Notes under the pieces: model-generated
Told to the model about the DNA's origin: nothing
The model's input: only the letters and a program-made list of their open reading frames with translations
Database searches by the model: none
Origin: Dicyema japonicum
Taxonomy: Eukaryota > Dicyemida > Rhombozoa > Dicyemidae
Length of the DNA stretch: 37,733 bases
Direction: 5' to 3'
NCBI GenBank assembly: GCA_011109175.1
Contig: RDEW01000019.1
Span: 74,305-112,037, forward strand
Translations under genes and position numbers: made by a program
In this document: piece by piece, positions 21,930-31,647 of the stretch
Layout of the letters: each line of letters begins with the position of its first letter
How positions within the stretch are numbered: the stretch's first letter is position 1

Positions 21930-22150
21930 AATAGTTAGTACTGGATGAACGTCTGATGACATCGGATCAGAAGGTCTTGGGTTCAGATCCGAAAGATGGA
22001 GTTTTCATCAAAGGTAAATTTTTTTTGCAAGATACAGTTGTTAAAAGGGATCTTCCTACCTTCTCCTTGACCAAATAATCTGGTGAAGATTACATTATGA
22101 AAACTATTCCGCTAAGAATGAAGTGATGTCTGCGATGGTTGGAAGTGTGC
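21930..22150 (+). repeat. SINE with a tRNA-Arg-derived head
   Basis: The head reads TAGTTAGTACTGGATGAACG, TCTGATGACATCGGATCAGA, AGG and GGGTTCAGATCC. This parallels the A box, anticodon arm (TCTGA...TCGGATCAGA, anticodon TCG) and B box of eukaryotic tRNA-Arg(TCG), with about three extra bases in the anticodon loop. The body (CCGAAAGATGGAG..., CCTTCTCCTTGACCAAAT, GAAGATTACATTATGAAAAC, AAGTGATGTCTGCGA) recurs at 34215-34430. A functional tRNA is excluded by the missing acceptor pairing and the distorted loop. Confidence 0.6.
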
Positions 22151-22284
22151 TTTTCATTGTAGAATAAACACTTTCATCATAGCTATGGATGATTTCATAA
22201 AAATCTAGAATTTCGTCGTTCAAAAAGTAGTTTGTAACTATCTAATAAGCGTTTGGTTACATCTCACCACTTGGTCCTGGGACA

Positions 22285-22777
22285 ATGATCAAAATTTCTC
22301 AAAGACTTCAAATGGATTCAGTGGATTTAAGAAGACGGGTCACGGAAAACGATGATTTTCAAGAAAGATTTCTTAAGAAATGTTTTTTATTGTTTTGGAC
22401 CTCCGCTAATTCTAGTCTGATAAGGGGAATGCATCTGAAAACGATCTATAAATTTCCTATGCGAAGAATGTTCTCCAAAAGTTTAATCGACCAGAATTCT
22501 AGCACAGATCCATTGTTCAGAACATGGGATTTCTAATGTCCNTCAAATGGATTCAGTGGATTTAAGAAGACGGGTCACGGAAAACGATGATTTTCAAGAA
22601 AGATTTCTTAAGAAATGTTTTTTATTGTTTTGGACCTCCGCTAATTCTACTCTGATAAGGGGAAGGCATCTAAAAACGATCTATAATTTTTTTATGCTAA
22701 AAATGTTCTCCAAAAGTTTAATCGACCAGAATTTTAGCACAGATCCATTGTTCAGAACATAGGATTTCTAATGTCCC
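22285..22777. repeat. Direct duplicate flanking a single N (22542) with open frame
   Basis: 22308-22541 and 22543-22777 are near-identical. Each keeps an open plus-strand frame (MDSVDLRRRVTENDDFQERF..., FLLFWTSANS) with mostly amino-acid-changing differences. No family is recognised, and the frame ends in both copies soon after FRT. It may be decayed mobile-element sequence. Confidence 0.6.
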
Positions 22778-22969
22778 AGAGACCGTCACCTCGTGCATTC
22801 TCACGAGAAAAGACTAGGATGTTCATCTATCGTGGAGCTAAGTAGACATTCTATGCAGTAGAAGTGACCACCACTAATTTTATTATTATACGCATTCGCA
22901 ATAAGAAAGTTATACTCTTCCCGTCTCTTGAGCCACCCCCGCCACCCGGGTTATTTCCCCACGCTTTTC

Positions 22970-23160
22970 TAGATTTTTTGAAGACTGTCTAGATCATCCA
23001 CGTCTTCTAATTCTATTTTAACATTTTTTGATCGATGTTGACTATTGATTGCAACATTCAACGTTAGAGGAATTTCCTCCCCACAACGAACACAGGTGAC
23101 CGAGGACTTCAGTTGTTATGAAGTTTCAGTCATTTGTCTCCAAGAAACCAAGTTAAACTA
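22970..23160 (+). mobile_element. LINE endonuclease N-terminus fragment
   Basis: From about 23049 the plus strand reads ATFNVRGISSPQRTQ, then YEVSVICLQETK, the opening motif of the apurinic-like endonuclease of LINEs ('tfNvrGl...yDiicLQETk'). It ends abruptly. The preceding 22970-23055 resembles 2830-2945 near the ABC gene. Confidence 0.6.
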
Positions 23161-23214
23161 ATAACATCAAAGTTAACAAACAAAATCTTTTATTAACCAA
23201 CAAAAAATCACTTC

Positions 23215-23607
23215 CTAGCAGTCATTTTCGTATAATTCTTCTGGCGAAGAGTAGTACGACGTGTATTGCGACGAAGGGGGCTGAAAATTGGACAAAGTCA
23301 CCTAAATTTACAAAAATGATGCTTACTTTCTTTGATTCCAACATGGCGTGTCTAAAATAACAAATTTGCTTACATCAATATGGCAGTGGTCACAACCACA
23401 TACAACAAAGCGAACCCCAANACAAATTTGCTTACATCAATAAGGCAGTGGTCACAACCACAAATAACAAAGCGAACCCCAATGTTATGTACAGGCCCAC
23501 CAGTCTTAGTGCTGGAAATAATATCCGTTTTAAATACTAATTTTAGTGGTCTGATTTTCTGGGGGTTGTTCTGTACTGTTTTGTCTATTACTTTTGACTA
23601 AAATTAG
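23215..23607 (-). CDS. Unidentified small membrane-protein gene end
   Basis: Minus-strand exons joined over introns GTATTT...TTCCAG, GTAAGC...TTTTAG and GTAAGC...TTTAG give a C-terminal segment: a polar stretch (NRQNSTEQPPENQTTK), one membrane helix (LVGLYITLGFALLYVVVTTA), then HAMLESKK and a Tyr/Ser-rich tail SSQYTSYYSSPEELYENDC. The stop is at 23215-23217. A 62-bp duplicate around the N at 23421 repeats part of the helix exon. The 5' part is not resolved; the frame at 23622-23945 could contain it. The family is not recognised. Confidence 0.4.
23360..23482. repeat. Direct duplicate flanking a single N (23421)
   Basis: 23360-23420 and 23422-23482 repeat 61 bp with a few differences, inside the small membrane-protein gene. 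Confidence 0.8.
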
Positions 23608-24199
23608 AAGTAACAACAAATTCATGAATTAATTTGAAATAATGGATTTCCGGTTATTCTTAACATACTGTTGATTGTGTCGTCATGGTCGTTGCTTTTC
23701 TGTTTTTTTAATGGAAACTTGGTGGAGGCTCTTTGAAGAGAATTTCTCATCCTACGTTTCTCGATTCTATGCACGACTAAAGACCATATACCGATGTTCC
23801 TGGATGAGGATCTGGGAAAAACTGCAAGGCTTCTCAGAGAAGGAGAGGAATCGGATGTAATACCAGAAATTGGTTTAGCACAGCTTCCCTCTCGGAAGTG
23901 GACGTATTCTTTGTAAATATCACGTCTATCCTTATTCACCATCATCAGGACCTCTCGGCTGAATTAGCTAAGAGAGAATCCTATAGGACGCTAGGCATCG
24001 GGCATCTCCTGAGATAGGACCATCTTATAATGTCTCCAAGGAACTGAAGAAAGAAAAGAGTTGATCAGAAACCTTCCACCAAGTAGGTAACTGGGTGAGA
24101 TTCTTAATATTTATAAATTGTCGAATGTTCTTAATACACAATATTTTTTAATATTATTAAGGATCCTTAAGGGGGATAGGATTATTAAGTAATTAAAAA

Positions 24200-25600
24200 A
24201 CTGGAGGGGCACACAAGTAGTGTGGCGAAAAGGGTTAGAGGAAAATTCCAGCCTATAGTAAATGGGCTAATTAGTAAACTCCGTGTTCCCAAATAAGACT
24301 TCAAAGAGTTGAGGAGGGCAAAAGTGGAGTTAGAGGGGGCAATAATGGTGTATAAGAGAAAACTCTATACACATGAAAGTCAGTGTAAGAGAAGGAGAGA
24401 ATATAATCTGTTTGAGTTTAATCGCAGATTGCTCGACCGTCGCCTACACGAATATGGCCATAGTGCATGTTCCCAGCAGGACGCGGAAATGCTTTCCACA
24501 TGGGGTAGTATGTGAGAGGCTAAACCACGCAGAGGAAATGCGTGGAATGTCCGTATAGCGCCGCTTTTTTTTTGACGGAATCTTGCGGAATTTTCGATTT
24601 CCTCAAAAAATATGAGGCGGTAGTGAGACATCTCCCTGATTGGAAAACGACCAGGGTCGATAAAGTTCATAATTTATTTATCAGAAGATGCACTTCATTG
24701 CACGAGTCTATGTGTCGTGTATTACAGAAAAGCATCACTTACCCGGAAACGATTTCTGATTGGGCCTGCACCGGGACAACTTATTTGATCCCAAAGCTGG
24801 ACAATCCTCACTCTGCTGCAGATTATCGACCGATAATTTGCATGTCAACCCTGTATAAGCTGATGACCAAATTAATGGCTAATGAGGTCAGGAGTTTTGT
24901 ACAAGCAAATGGGATTATCTCCGAGAATCAGTTGGCTATTGTGCGAAATTGTNGCAGATTATCGACCGATAATTTGCATGTCAACCCTGTATAAGCTGAT
25001 GACCAAATTAATGGCTAATGAGGTCAGGAGTTTTGTACAAGCAAATGGGATTATCTCCGAGAATCAGTTGGCTATTGTGCGAAATTGTCAGGGGGGAAAT
25101 AGCAGGCTTTGATCAACAAATGGCTTTCTGTGTCTCACGGAAACATACTTTTGTCTATGTGGGTGGATGTGAAGAAGGCTTACGATTTAGTTGATCATTC
25201 TTACCTTGTCGAGTGCCTAAATAGTCTGTGTATGTCTGTGTGGTTCATCAGTTTTGTAAAGACTGTGATGAATAGGTGGAGTATTCGTCTGAACTATAAT
25301 AGGCACCGGATAGGCTGGGTAAAACTCAAGAAGAGATCCTTCAGGGAATAGCATNGTAAGAGTCCTAGAGGAACAGGAAGGATATAAGTATCTGGGTGTT
25401 ACCGAATCTTCAAAGTCCCTTATAATGCCTGAGACAAAGCGACAAATTACTGAAGACATTTGTAAAAAAGCAACGTTATTAGATCCCAAAGCTGGACAAC
25501 CTTCAGTCTGCTGCTGTGATAAATTCTGCCGTGGACTGTGTGGAGTAGTCCAACTAAGCACGGCACCTGATAGCTGGGTCAAGTGTGTCTGCTAGGAAAC
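24200..25600 (+). mobile_element. Decayed non-LTR reverse transcriptase (R2/R4-like)
   Basis: Plus-strand blocks: KRKLYTHESQCKRRREYNLF, then WKTTRVDKVHNLFIRRCTSL, LIPKLDNPHSAADYRPI, ICMSTLYKLMTKLMANEVRS, IISENQLAIVRNCQGG, LLSMWVDVKKAYDLVDHSYL, then EGYKYLGVTESSKS. The 'RPI.cmstlYKl.tk.....v' and 'D.kKAYD.v.H..L' motifs mark a retrotransposon polymerase related to the R2/R4 group. The catalytic FADD region is lost: the N at 25355 joins two parts that lack it. A 135-bp duplicate flanks the N at 24953. Confidence 0.65.
24818..25088. repeat. Direct duplicate flanking a single N (24953)
   Basis: 24818-24952 and 24954-25088 repeat the reverse-transcriptase segment from ADYRPI to IVRNC without visible base changes. 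Confidence 0.85.
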
Positions 25601-26070
25601 ACGCCATAATAACGACCGTGAAAACATGAGCAACCTAACTAGGAACTATCAGAACTTTTTTGTCTGCTAAGTATGGTGTTGATGATAGTGGGCTAGTAAA
25701 TGTGAAGGCGTTAATGGAATTACAATATAATAATTTGATGGAAAAGATCAACTTAAAAGCCTTCACAAGGTCCCCTTCAGAGCATTGGTTAACCCACATG
25801 TCGACCTTAAGTTGTCGACAAATGGCTAAAATACGGTGACAACTCACCTCGATCGGAGGCGCTGTACACGTATATGCAAGACCGAAAGCGCTAGGCCCAT
25901 CTACAGTCCACTGTATTAAAGCGGACCTTAGAGAGCCTGACACTGGAGTATAGGAGGCAGAGCCCGGAGATTCCATATGTGCATAGGGTTCAATTAGACA
26001 AGGCGCTCTCGGTGTTGTTTTGGCAACCAGAATCAAACCTGCCTGAGGAGGCTGACGAACAGGCAAACGA
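25600..26070. other. Probable tail of the retroelement, no intact gene
   Basis: Plus-strand frames such as VDDSGLVNVKALMELQYNNL continue the coding look of the reverse transcriptase but contain stops. A 168-codon minus-strand ORF here (25635-26141) has no family features and is probably a shadow frame. Confidence 0.4.
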
Positions 26071-26072
26071 AA

Positions 26073-26541
26073 AAGGTTGTTGATTATTATTTTATTTATT
26101 AACCCCGGATAAACCGAAAAAGAGGTTAAAGTAAACAACAATTAAGTGTATCCAGTTTCTACTTCTACGGAAACAGAGTCCCTCCGGAATTAGCATAAAA
26201 GGTAAAAGACGTCCATACTTGCAGTTGTGGAAAACCCCTCCAGTAGAGTGGGGGAGAGCAAATGATCCTTTTTCGTGCCGGCCTGGGCGCCACCTAGACA
26301 GGTGGATCACACGAAGCCACTCTAATAAAAAGAGAGAGAAAAAACAGACAAACAAACAGAAACTTAAACCAATTAGCCACGAAGCACCACATGGCGTCAC
26401 GCGGCTTAAATTATTCTCTAATAAAAAGAGAGAGAAAAAACAGACGAACAAACAGAAACTTCAACCAATTAGTCACAAAGCATCACATGGCGTCACGCGG
26501 CTTAAATTATTCTTTTAATTGTTGAAGGTTGTTGATTATTA
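26073..26541 (-). mobile_element. R-A SINE-like element with 17-bp target-site duplication
   Basis: The element lies between two copies of AAGGTTGTTGATTATTA (26073-26089 and 26525-26541). On the minus strand it starts with AAGCCGCGTGACGCCATG, has the A-box-like TGGCTAATTGG, the core GTGATCCACC-TGTC-TAGGTGGCGCC, and a 3' tail GTTAATAAATAAAATAATAA. The head region is present twice (26318-26405, 26406-26505). A flanking duplication plus an A/T tail is the mark of LINE-driven retrotransposition. There is no open frame of its own. It ends about 75 bp upstream of the SLAIN-like gene. Confidence 0.8.
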
Positions 26542-26617
26542 AAAATTAACTTTTTATTGTTGGTTAAATAAAAAGTGGCTTTATTAAGTAATTTAAAAAT
26601 AAAATTATAATATTTAA

Positions 26618-27342
26618 ATGTCTGATACACAAGCTGAGGTTGAGCGATTAAAAGCACTTGTAAGAAAATTGGGAATTGTGGACTCTCCCTCTGAGACAGC
26701 TACCAAAATACCCCCCAAGCCTCAAAAGAATATCACATCACTCTCTGATCCCAATTTGACTTACATAAAAATACCTGGAGTCAGCATACTGGAAAACGGT
26801 GAAGATCTCTCGGTTGATTTAGAGGATTCCCTAAACTGGTATTCACGTTAATAACGCTATCAGGCTTAAAAAATCCGAATTAGTAGAAGACTCAGTATTC
26901 AAAAACGGAGTTGAGTGGACTCTGGCGCTAATGGATGCCCCCACTCCTAAAATTGAGAAAATCATCGAAGGATTTCGTCAGAATCTAATACAAAGTAATA
27001 GCTCCAGCCTCAACTCTCAAAATGTTACAGTCGGAAAATCGATGTCCCCAAAACAAGAGGAACCTCCCACTAAGTCAAGCACTCCCACCAACCAAATGAG
27101 TAGTTATTAACCCTATCTTAGGGGCCGTAAGCTCGACTAATCTAAATTCTACCAGAATAGTGTCCTCTACTCTTCCCAAGCCGACCGCTTCACGTGATTT
27201 GAGATTTGGTAAATTGGCTTCATCCAGTGACGTGAGAAACTCCAAGTGAGCAGTTGGCGTGAATTTCAGCAATTCTGGACAACACCGGTTATTGAAGCCT
27301 CCCTCCGCGACACGATTACAACGACCTTCAAGAAATGTTTAA
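26618..27342 (+). CDS. SLAIN-family microtubule plus-end protein (4 exons)
   Basis: SLAIN proteins bind microtubule plus ends and recruit the ch-TOG/XMAP215 polymerase. The ATG at 26618 starts a heptad-like N-terminus (AEVERLKALVRKLG), as in SLAIN1/2 (QEVRKLQELVKKLE). Across intron 26839-26863 the protein reads DSLNWLKKSELVED then VEWTLALMDAPTPKIEKI, matching the family block SWLYSSP...VWCRQVLDYPSPDVE. After intron 27100-27121 come a Ser/Pro/Arg-rich tail (RIVSSTLPKPTASRD) and, after intron 27246-27269, HRLLKPPSATRLQRPSRNV. All introns are GT...AG of 25, 22 and 24 nt. The sum is 218 codons including the stop, far shorter than vertebrate SLAINs (about 570). Skipping the second intron would end at 27110. 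Confidence 0.68.
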
Positions 27343-27645
27343 TAGTTTTTTTGTTATTCGCTTTTAAATTTCTATGTTGGGATCAATTTAACTTACCTGG
27401 TGACATAAGTGGAGTCATATAGGCTCCATTTCTGTTGTAGAATGGAGGTTTTTAGAGGTGTCTTTGGTTTTGTCTTAACCATTGGGTTTTCTGAGTTATA
27501 GGTGGAAGGACTTGATATTTTTAAGAGTGCTATTCAACAGCACCGTCTGTTTCGGGTTTTGAGAAAAGGGGATTTGTAAATGGTATTCAAACTAACGTAA
27601 ATAAATGTCAATGCAATTCGTTGGGAGATTCATTGGTTATATGAA
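27343..27645. other. Intergenic region; weak minus-strand coding signal
   Basis: On the minus strand an ATG near 27482 opens MVKTKPKTPLKTSILQQKWS and continues across a candidate 25-nt intron (GTAAGT...CATAG) to a lysine-rich end. No family is recognised, and it would run into the SLAIN-like gene. Confidence 0.25.
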
Positions 27646-27649
27646 AACT

Positions 27650-27945
27650 TAATTTATCAACCCCGTATATTCCTGTGAAAGAAGTTAATAGTTAACGACT
27701 AATTGAATTTATCCAGATCTCACGGTTACAGAAACAGACATTTTAAAATGTCACACAAATCCATCCAGAACCAGTGAAAGAAAATGTCTAGTCCTTGCAG
27801 TTGTGAAAATCCATCCATTAGAGTGTAGGAGGGCTAATGATAATTTTGGCGCCATCTGAGCAAGGTGAATCACGCTACTCTATAACAAGGGAAAGAAGGA
27901 GTAAAATGGCACCCAAACCACTAATTCAGCTACTGAGAATACCCT
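27650..27945 (-). repeat. R-A repeat, divergent copy
   Basis: Shares the order TTTATCAACCCCGTAT, TATCCAG, CAGAAACAGA, CATCCAGAA, TTGCAGTTGTG, TAGAGTG..GGGCTAATGAT, GGCGCCA, GTGAATCACG with the 26.1-kb element, but with many substitutions and indels. An older insertion than the copy with the clean target-site duplication. Confidence 0.6.
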
Positions 27946-28068
27946 CATAAATGCAATAATAAAACATTTATTCAATAAAAGACAGTCAAGTTTTACTATC
28001 AATAAGCTTATTAAACTCAATTTCCTTACAATATCTTGACTTTGTATTATATTTTTTATACAAAACAA

Positions 28069-29640
28069 TCAAAGAGTTAACCTTGTCTCTATTAATAATT
28101 CACATAACCACCTGTTTGTACTGCCATCTGAACTAAGTCTGTCAATCCACCTCTCAAAACCATACTCCATATATTTATTAAACCAAATATTATTAGCTAT
28201 AATCAAGTTTAGTACGGCTTTGCATGTCACAATGTCAGATCTTCCGTAAATAAATCCATTAAGCACAACGTGATCAATGGGAACCTGGTGTCTCTGCCAT
28301 ATTAATAAATAATTACGTTCATTACTGCACACAAACTCTTAAATTGGGGAAAAGTCCGACAATGTTTGGCAAAGGAAGAAAAGAATGCCGAATTTGGTGC
28401 AACCTCGTGATCCCACATTATTTTGAGGCAGACCTAGATGATTACAAAAATACTTTTAAGCAGAGGCTAACGTTATATTCATTTCTGGAGAGCAAATAAA
28501 GCGAGTACTTTATGAAGAACTTAACGTCTGGGGAAATTTTATGTCTTCCAATCGTCTCCCAAATCCTATGAATTTTTACATCCCCCTTGAATTGAGCTAA
28601 TTCTATCAAATTTGTGAGAATAACAATGTTAGGAACAAGTGCACACGTGTCGAGTAATTCAAATATACCATTCTCTCCCCCAATAAAGTCAAATCTCCCC
28701 CTAACAGTCTGCAATTCCTTAACCAGGGAGGAATAAATGGCCGGATCCTTCGAATCCAAAACGGGGATTTTGGATGATTTCAGAATGGAGGGTGCATTAT
28801 TTGCCAATTTAGCCAAGGATTCTGGCACCACATCTTGACGCTTAATGATTGATCTCATTAAATAGTGGATCATGTGACAATCGGGAGTAATTCCGTCCTC
28901 CTCCATCATCCTCCAGCACTGAGATAACATTAGATTATACATTCAAAGAAAAAACAAAGGCGGAATCGGAGCAGCAGTCGTAAAGGGACATTAAATTGCC
29001 GTAGAAATAGAGACCTGACGATTTTGGGAGTTGCTTCCTCATGTCATCAGAAAGTGAGAGTGCCAACTCAAACTGCTTATGTTTAAAAAGGCACTGAATA
29101 GTTATATTTTACAACCCAAATGTACGACTGTTTGATTACGAAGTCTTTGTTCAGGAGTTCCGAGGATAAAGAGATGATGTCAGAATACACATGGGAAGCT
29201 GCCTTTAGTGCAAAGAAACTGTTGTCTGAGCGAGCAAATGAAGAGAAGAGAAATGAATATGTTTTTGGATTGACTTTTAACCCAAACTTGAGCATCTTAG
29301 GTAGAAAATCAAAAATACCTCATTGTAGTAAGAGAAGCACTTTTTGGCCATTCCATGACTAGAGAGGAGAGATATTACGAAATTGTACAAGAAAGCGGAA
29401 GGGACAACTCGGTTCTGTTTTACATTTTCAACACAAGAGACGGCTTCCAACACCTTAATAATACTAAAATAGCACATTGCGAGATCTAAAGGCTTTTTTG
29501 AACTTTGAATATAAAACTGAATCACGGTCGTTATCAAATTTTCGTAGTGGGCTTTTAAGTGAATGTGGCCAACCCCCAAACTTATACCACAGCATACCCT
29601 TCAATGGAAAATTTTCTAATGAAGGAAAATGTGCATACAA
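28069..29640 (-). CDS. Pentatricopeptide-repeat protein, PTCD1-like (start unresolved)
   Basis: PPR proteins bind RNA and act mostly in mitochondria. Joined minus-strand exons give successive helix pairs: HIHLKAHYENLITTVIQF, VVPSAFLYNFVISLLSSHG, LKVNPKTYSFLFSSFARSD, QFELALSLSDDMRKQ, EDGITPDCHMIHYLMRSI, VPNIVILTNLIELAQFKGD, KISPDVKFFIKYSLYLLSRN, VAPNSAFFSSFAKHC, VPIDHVVLNGFI. The block FDFIGGENGIFELLDTCAL and the end YGFERWIDRL look like PTCD1. Introns include 28294-28316 (23 nt), 28434-28453 (20 nt), one of 37 nt near 28930-28970 and about 22-23 nt ones near 29110 and 29300. The first ATG is not settled; the open frame begins at a TTG near 29579 and short exons probably precede it. Confidence 0.6.
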
Positions 29641-29789
29641 GAAAAGAATTCATTTTATTTTAAATAAATCTTTATATTTTATTATCAATATTTGTTTAAT
29701 TTTATAAAATAAATACTCCTGTGACTCCATTAAAAACTGTAAAATCAGGTCATCCTCTTATTTATTATTCCGATCCCTTTAAGTGAAGG

Positions 29790-30400
29790 AAACCGGTGTT
29801 TAACAATAAACGTAACTACCAATGATGGACGTTCCCAGAGATCCAAAAGGTTGACCCCGTGCCGAGAAGACACAGTAGGTGTACCAGGACAAGAGAAAAG
29901 GTGATCTGTCTCGTGGTCATCGAGTGTACATGAAGGGAAGAATGGCGATTTTTCCTTCCGGGTCTTGTAGATGTAGGCCTAACTGAATCAGGTCTCCAAG
30001 ATTAGCAGCCTCTGGTGAATAGATAAATTCTGATAGAGGATGATTATAGATCTGTTGACGGTTATTACGCATTATGATTACTACCCAATGCCCTGAATGT
30101 AAGCGTGAAGAGATTCACTTAAGCACGGGTTAGAGATAGGAATAACTATGACTCTCTTAAGATAGCCAAACCCTCGTAATTTAATTGATGATGCACATGA
30201 ATTGATTAACGAGATTCTCGGGAAAGCTTTAAGCTAAAAGTGACAGAAAAGTTACCACAAGGATAATCGGCTTGTAGCGCCCAAGCGTACATAGCGACGG
30301 CGCTTTTTGATCCTTCGATGTTAGTTCTTCTTATCATTGCAAAGCATAAATCGCAAAGTGTACTAACATTGTTCTTTCCACTAGCACCTTTAGCTTAAAG
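29790..30400 (-). mobile_element. LINE C-terminal (RNase H and tail) fragment
   Basis: Minus-strand frames read NIEGSKSAVAMYAWALQAD, then IQLGLHLQDPEG, then LPSCTLDDHETDHLFSCPG and GVNLLDLWERPSL. A 'DGSk' RNase H start followed by a 'H...HLf.CP' cysteine/histidine tail is typical of I/Jockey-type elements; the first Asp of DGS is Glu here. Frames are interrupted. Confidence 0.55.
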
Positions 30401-30599
30401 CTTTTAAAAGTAAGAGGATCGATAGGTCACGTTTTCGCGTTTTGCATACGTGCTGGATATGTAAATAAGGCGGATTTTTTAAACTATAGAAATCAGGATG
30501 GGATGACTTTACAATCACAACTGAGGCAACTCCAAAAAGCTTCTTTATGAATAATTCACTCCTCTAAATAAAGGAGTTACCTTTTTTACGAAAACGGCT

Positions 30600-31440
30600 C
30601 ATCATTTCCACAATAAACTGTACTTGAATAAGAAAATAAACTCGCTGATTTCAAAAGTTAAAAAATTTCTGAATTTATCTCCCATTTTAACCCAAAATCA
30701 AAGTTACAATACTTTTGGCAATTCATCAAACCGTACGGACAATTTAAATCGTCTCTGGCTTTTCTTACAGAAAGGACTTAATATGGGTTGTAAAATATTT
30801 CAGTCGTCAAGGCAACGCAATTTATTACCGTAAGAATATATTCTTCTTAATGGACTCAGGTGACGTCGGAAACCTGAAGTTTTGAAACAGTGAATCATGG
30901 AATCCCATAAAGCCAAATTTGAGGGAACTTGAATATGTATTAATAGAATTAATATTTAGTCCTTTACACAAAAAACGACAGTCTATTCAGTTACGCTTCC
31001 GTCGGCACCACTCTTTGTACCAGCCTCATCCTCTTTTCGCTAGTTCTCTTGNAAATATATTCTTCTTAATGGACTCAGGTGACGTCGGAAACCTGAAGTT
31101 TTGAAACAGTGAATCATGGAATCCCATAAAGCCAAATTTGAGGAAACTTGAATATGTATTAATAGAATTAATATTTAGTCCTTTACACAAAACACGACAG
31201 TCTATTCAGTTACGCTTCCGACGGCACCACTCTTTGTACCAGCCTCATCTTCTTTTCGCTAGTTCTCTTGATTCATTAGATCATTTGTCGATTTTAGTTT
31301 CCAGCCGACTCCCTTCATTTAACATGAAAAGTAGAGCTGTCTTGGGTATTCTTCACAACAATATTCCTTGTTCCGTAAAATATACACATGTAACTAGTAA
31401 AGCAGCGCTTCTTGATTGGGGGTGCGAGAAATAATTTTAA
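30600..31440 (+). other. Possible unidentified gene, with N-join duplicate
   Basis: Open plus-strand segments (MNKKINSLISKVKKFLNLSP at 30624; LEYVLIELIFSPLHKKRQSI at 30919 and again at 31138; then SLDHLSILVSSRLPSFNMKS to 31434) look like exons of one protein, with GT...AG candidates between them. The pieces 30836-31051 and 31054-31270 are duplicate copies around the N at 31052. The family is not recognised. Confidence 0.3.
30836..31270. repeat. Direct duplicate flanking a single N (31052)
   Basis: Two copies of about 217 bp with few differences, lying in the possible gene above. Confidence 0.85.
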
Positions 31441-31647
31441 AAATTGATTACTTGTACATATATGCAAATGAGCATCAAATAATAATAAGGGAAATTAAAT
31501 ACATTTATAATTTCTTATAATTTATTATTAAATGTTAAAAAAATTTAAATAAAAAAAATAAAACTCGTGGTTGTCTATGTAAACGTGTGTTAAAATTCAA
31601 AAATTTAAAGAAGACTATGTTGAATATGGCTTTACGAAGATAATTAT

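Noticed and set aside
21933-21995. A functional tRNA-Arg gene
   Set aside because: The anticodon loop has about three extra bases and no acceptor-stem partner is seen; it fits a SINE head.
25635-26451. Minus-strand ORFs over the retroelement tail and R-A element
   Set aside because: No family features; they lie across repeat sequence and in one case across the target-site duplication.
26219-26518. 99-codon plus-strand ORF with a repeated KKREKKQTNKQK block
   Set aside because: It is antisense to the R-A element, and the repeat reflects the duplicated head of that element.
27075-27272. 65-codon minus-strand ORF
   Set aside because: It is the antisense of SLAIN-like exons, which explain the open frame better.
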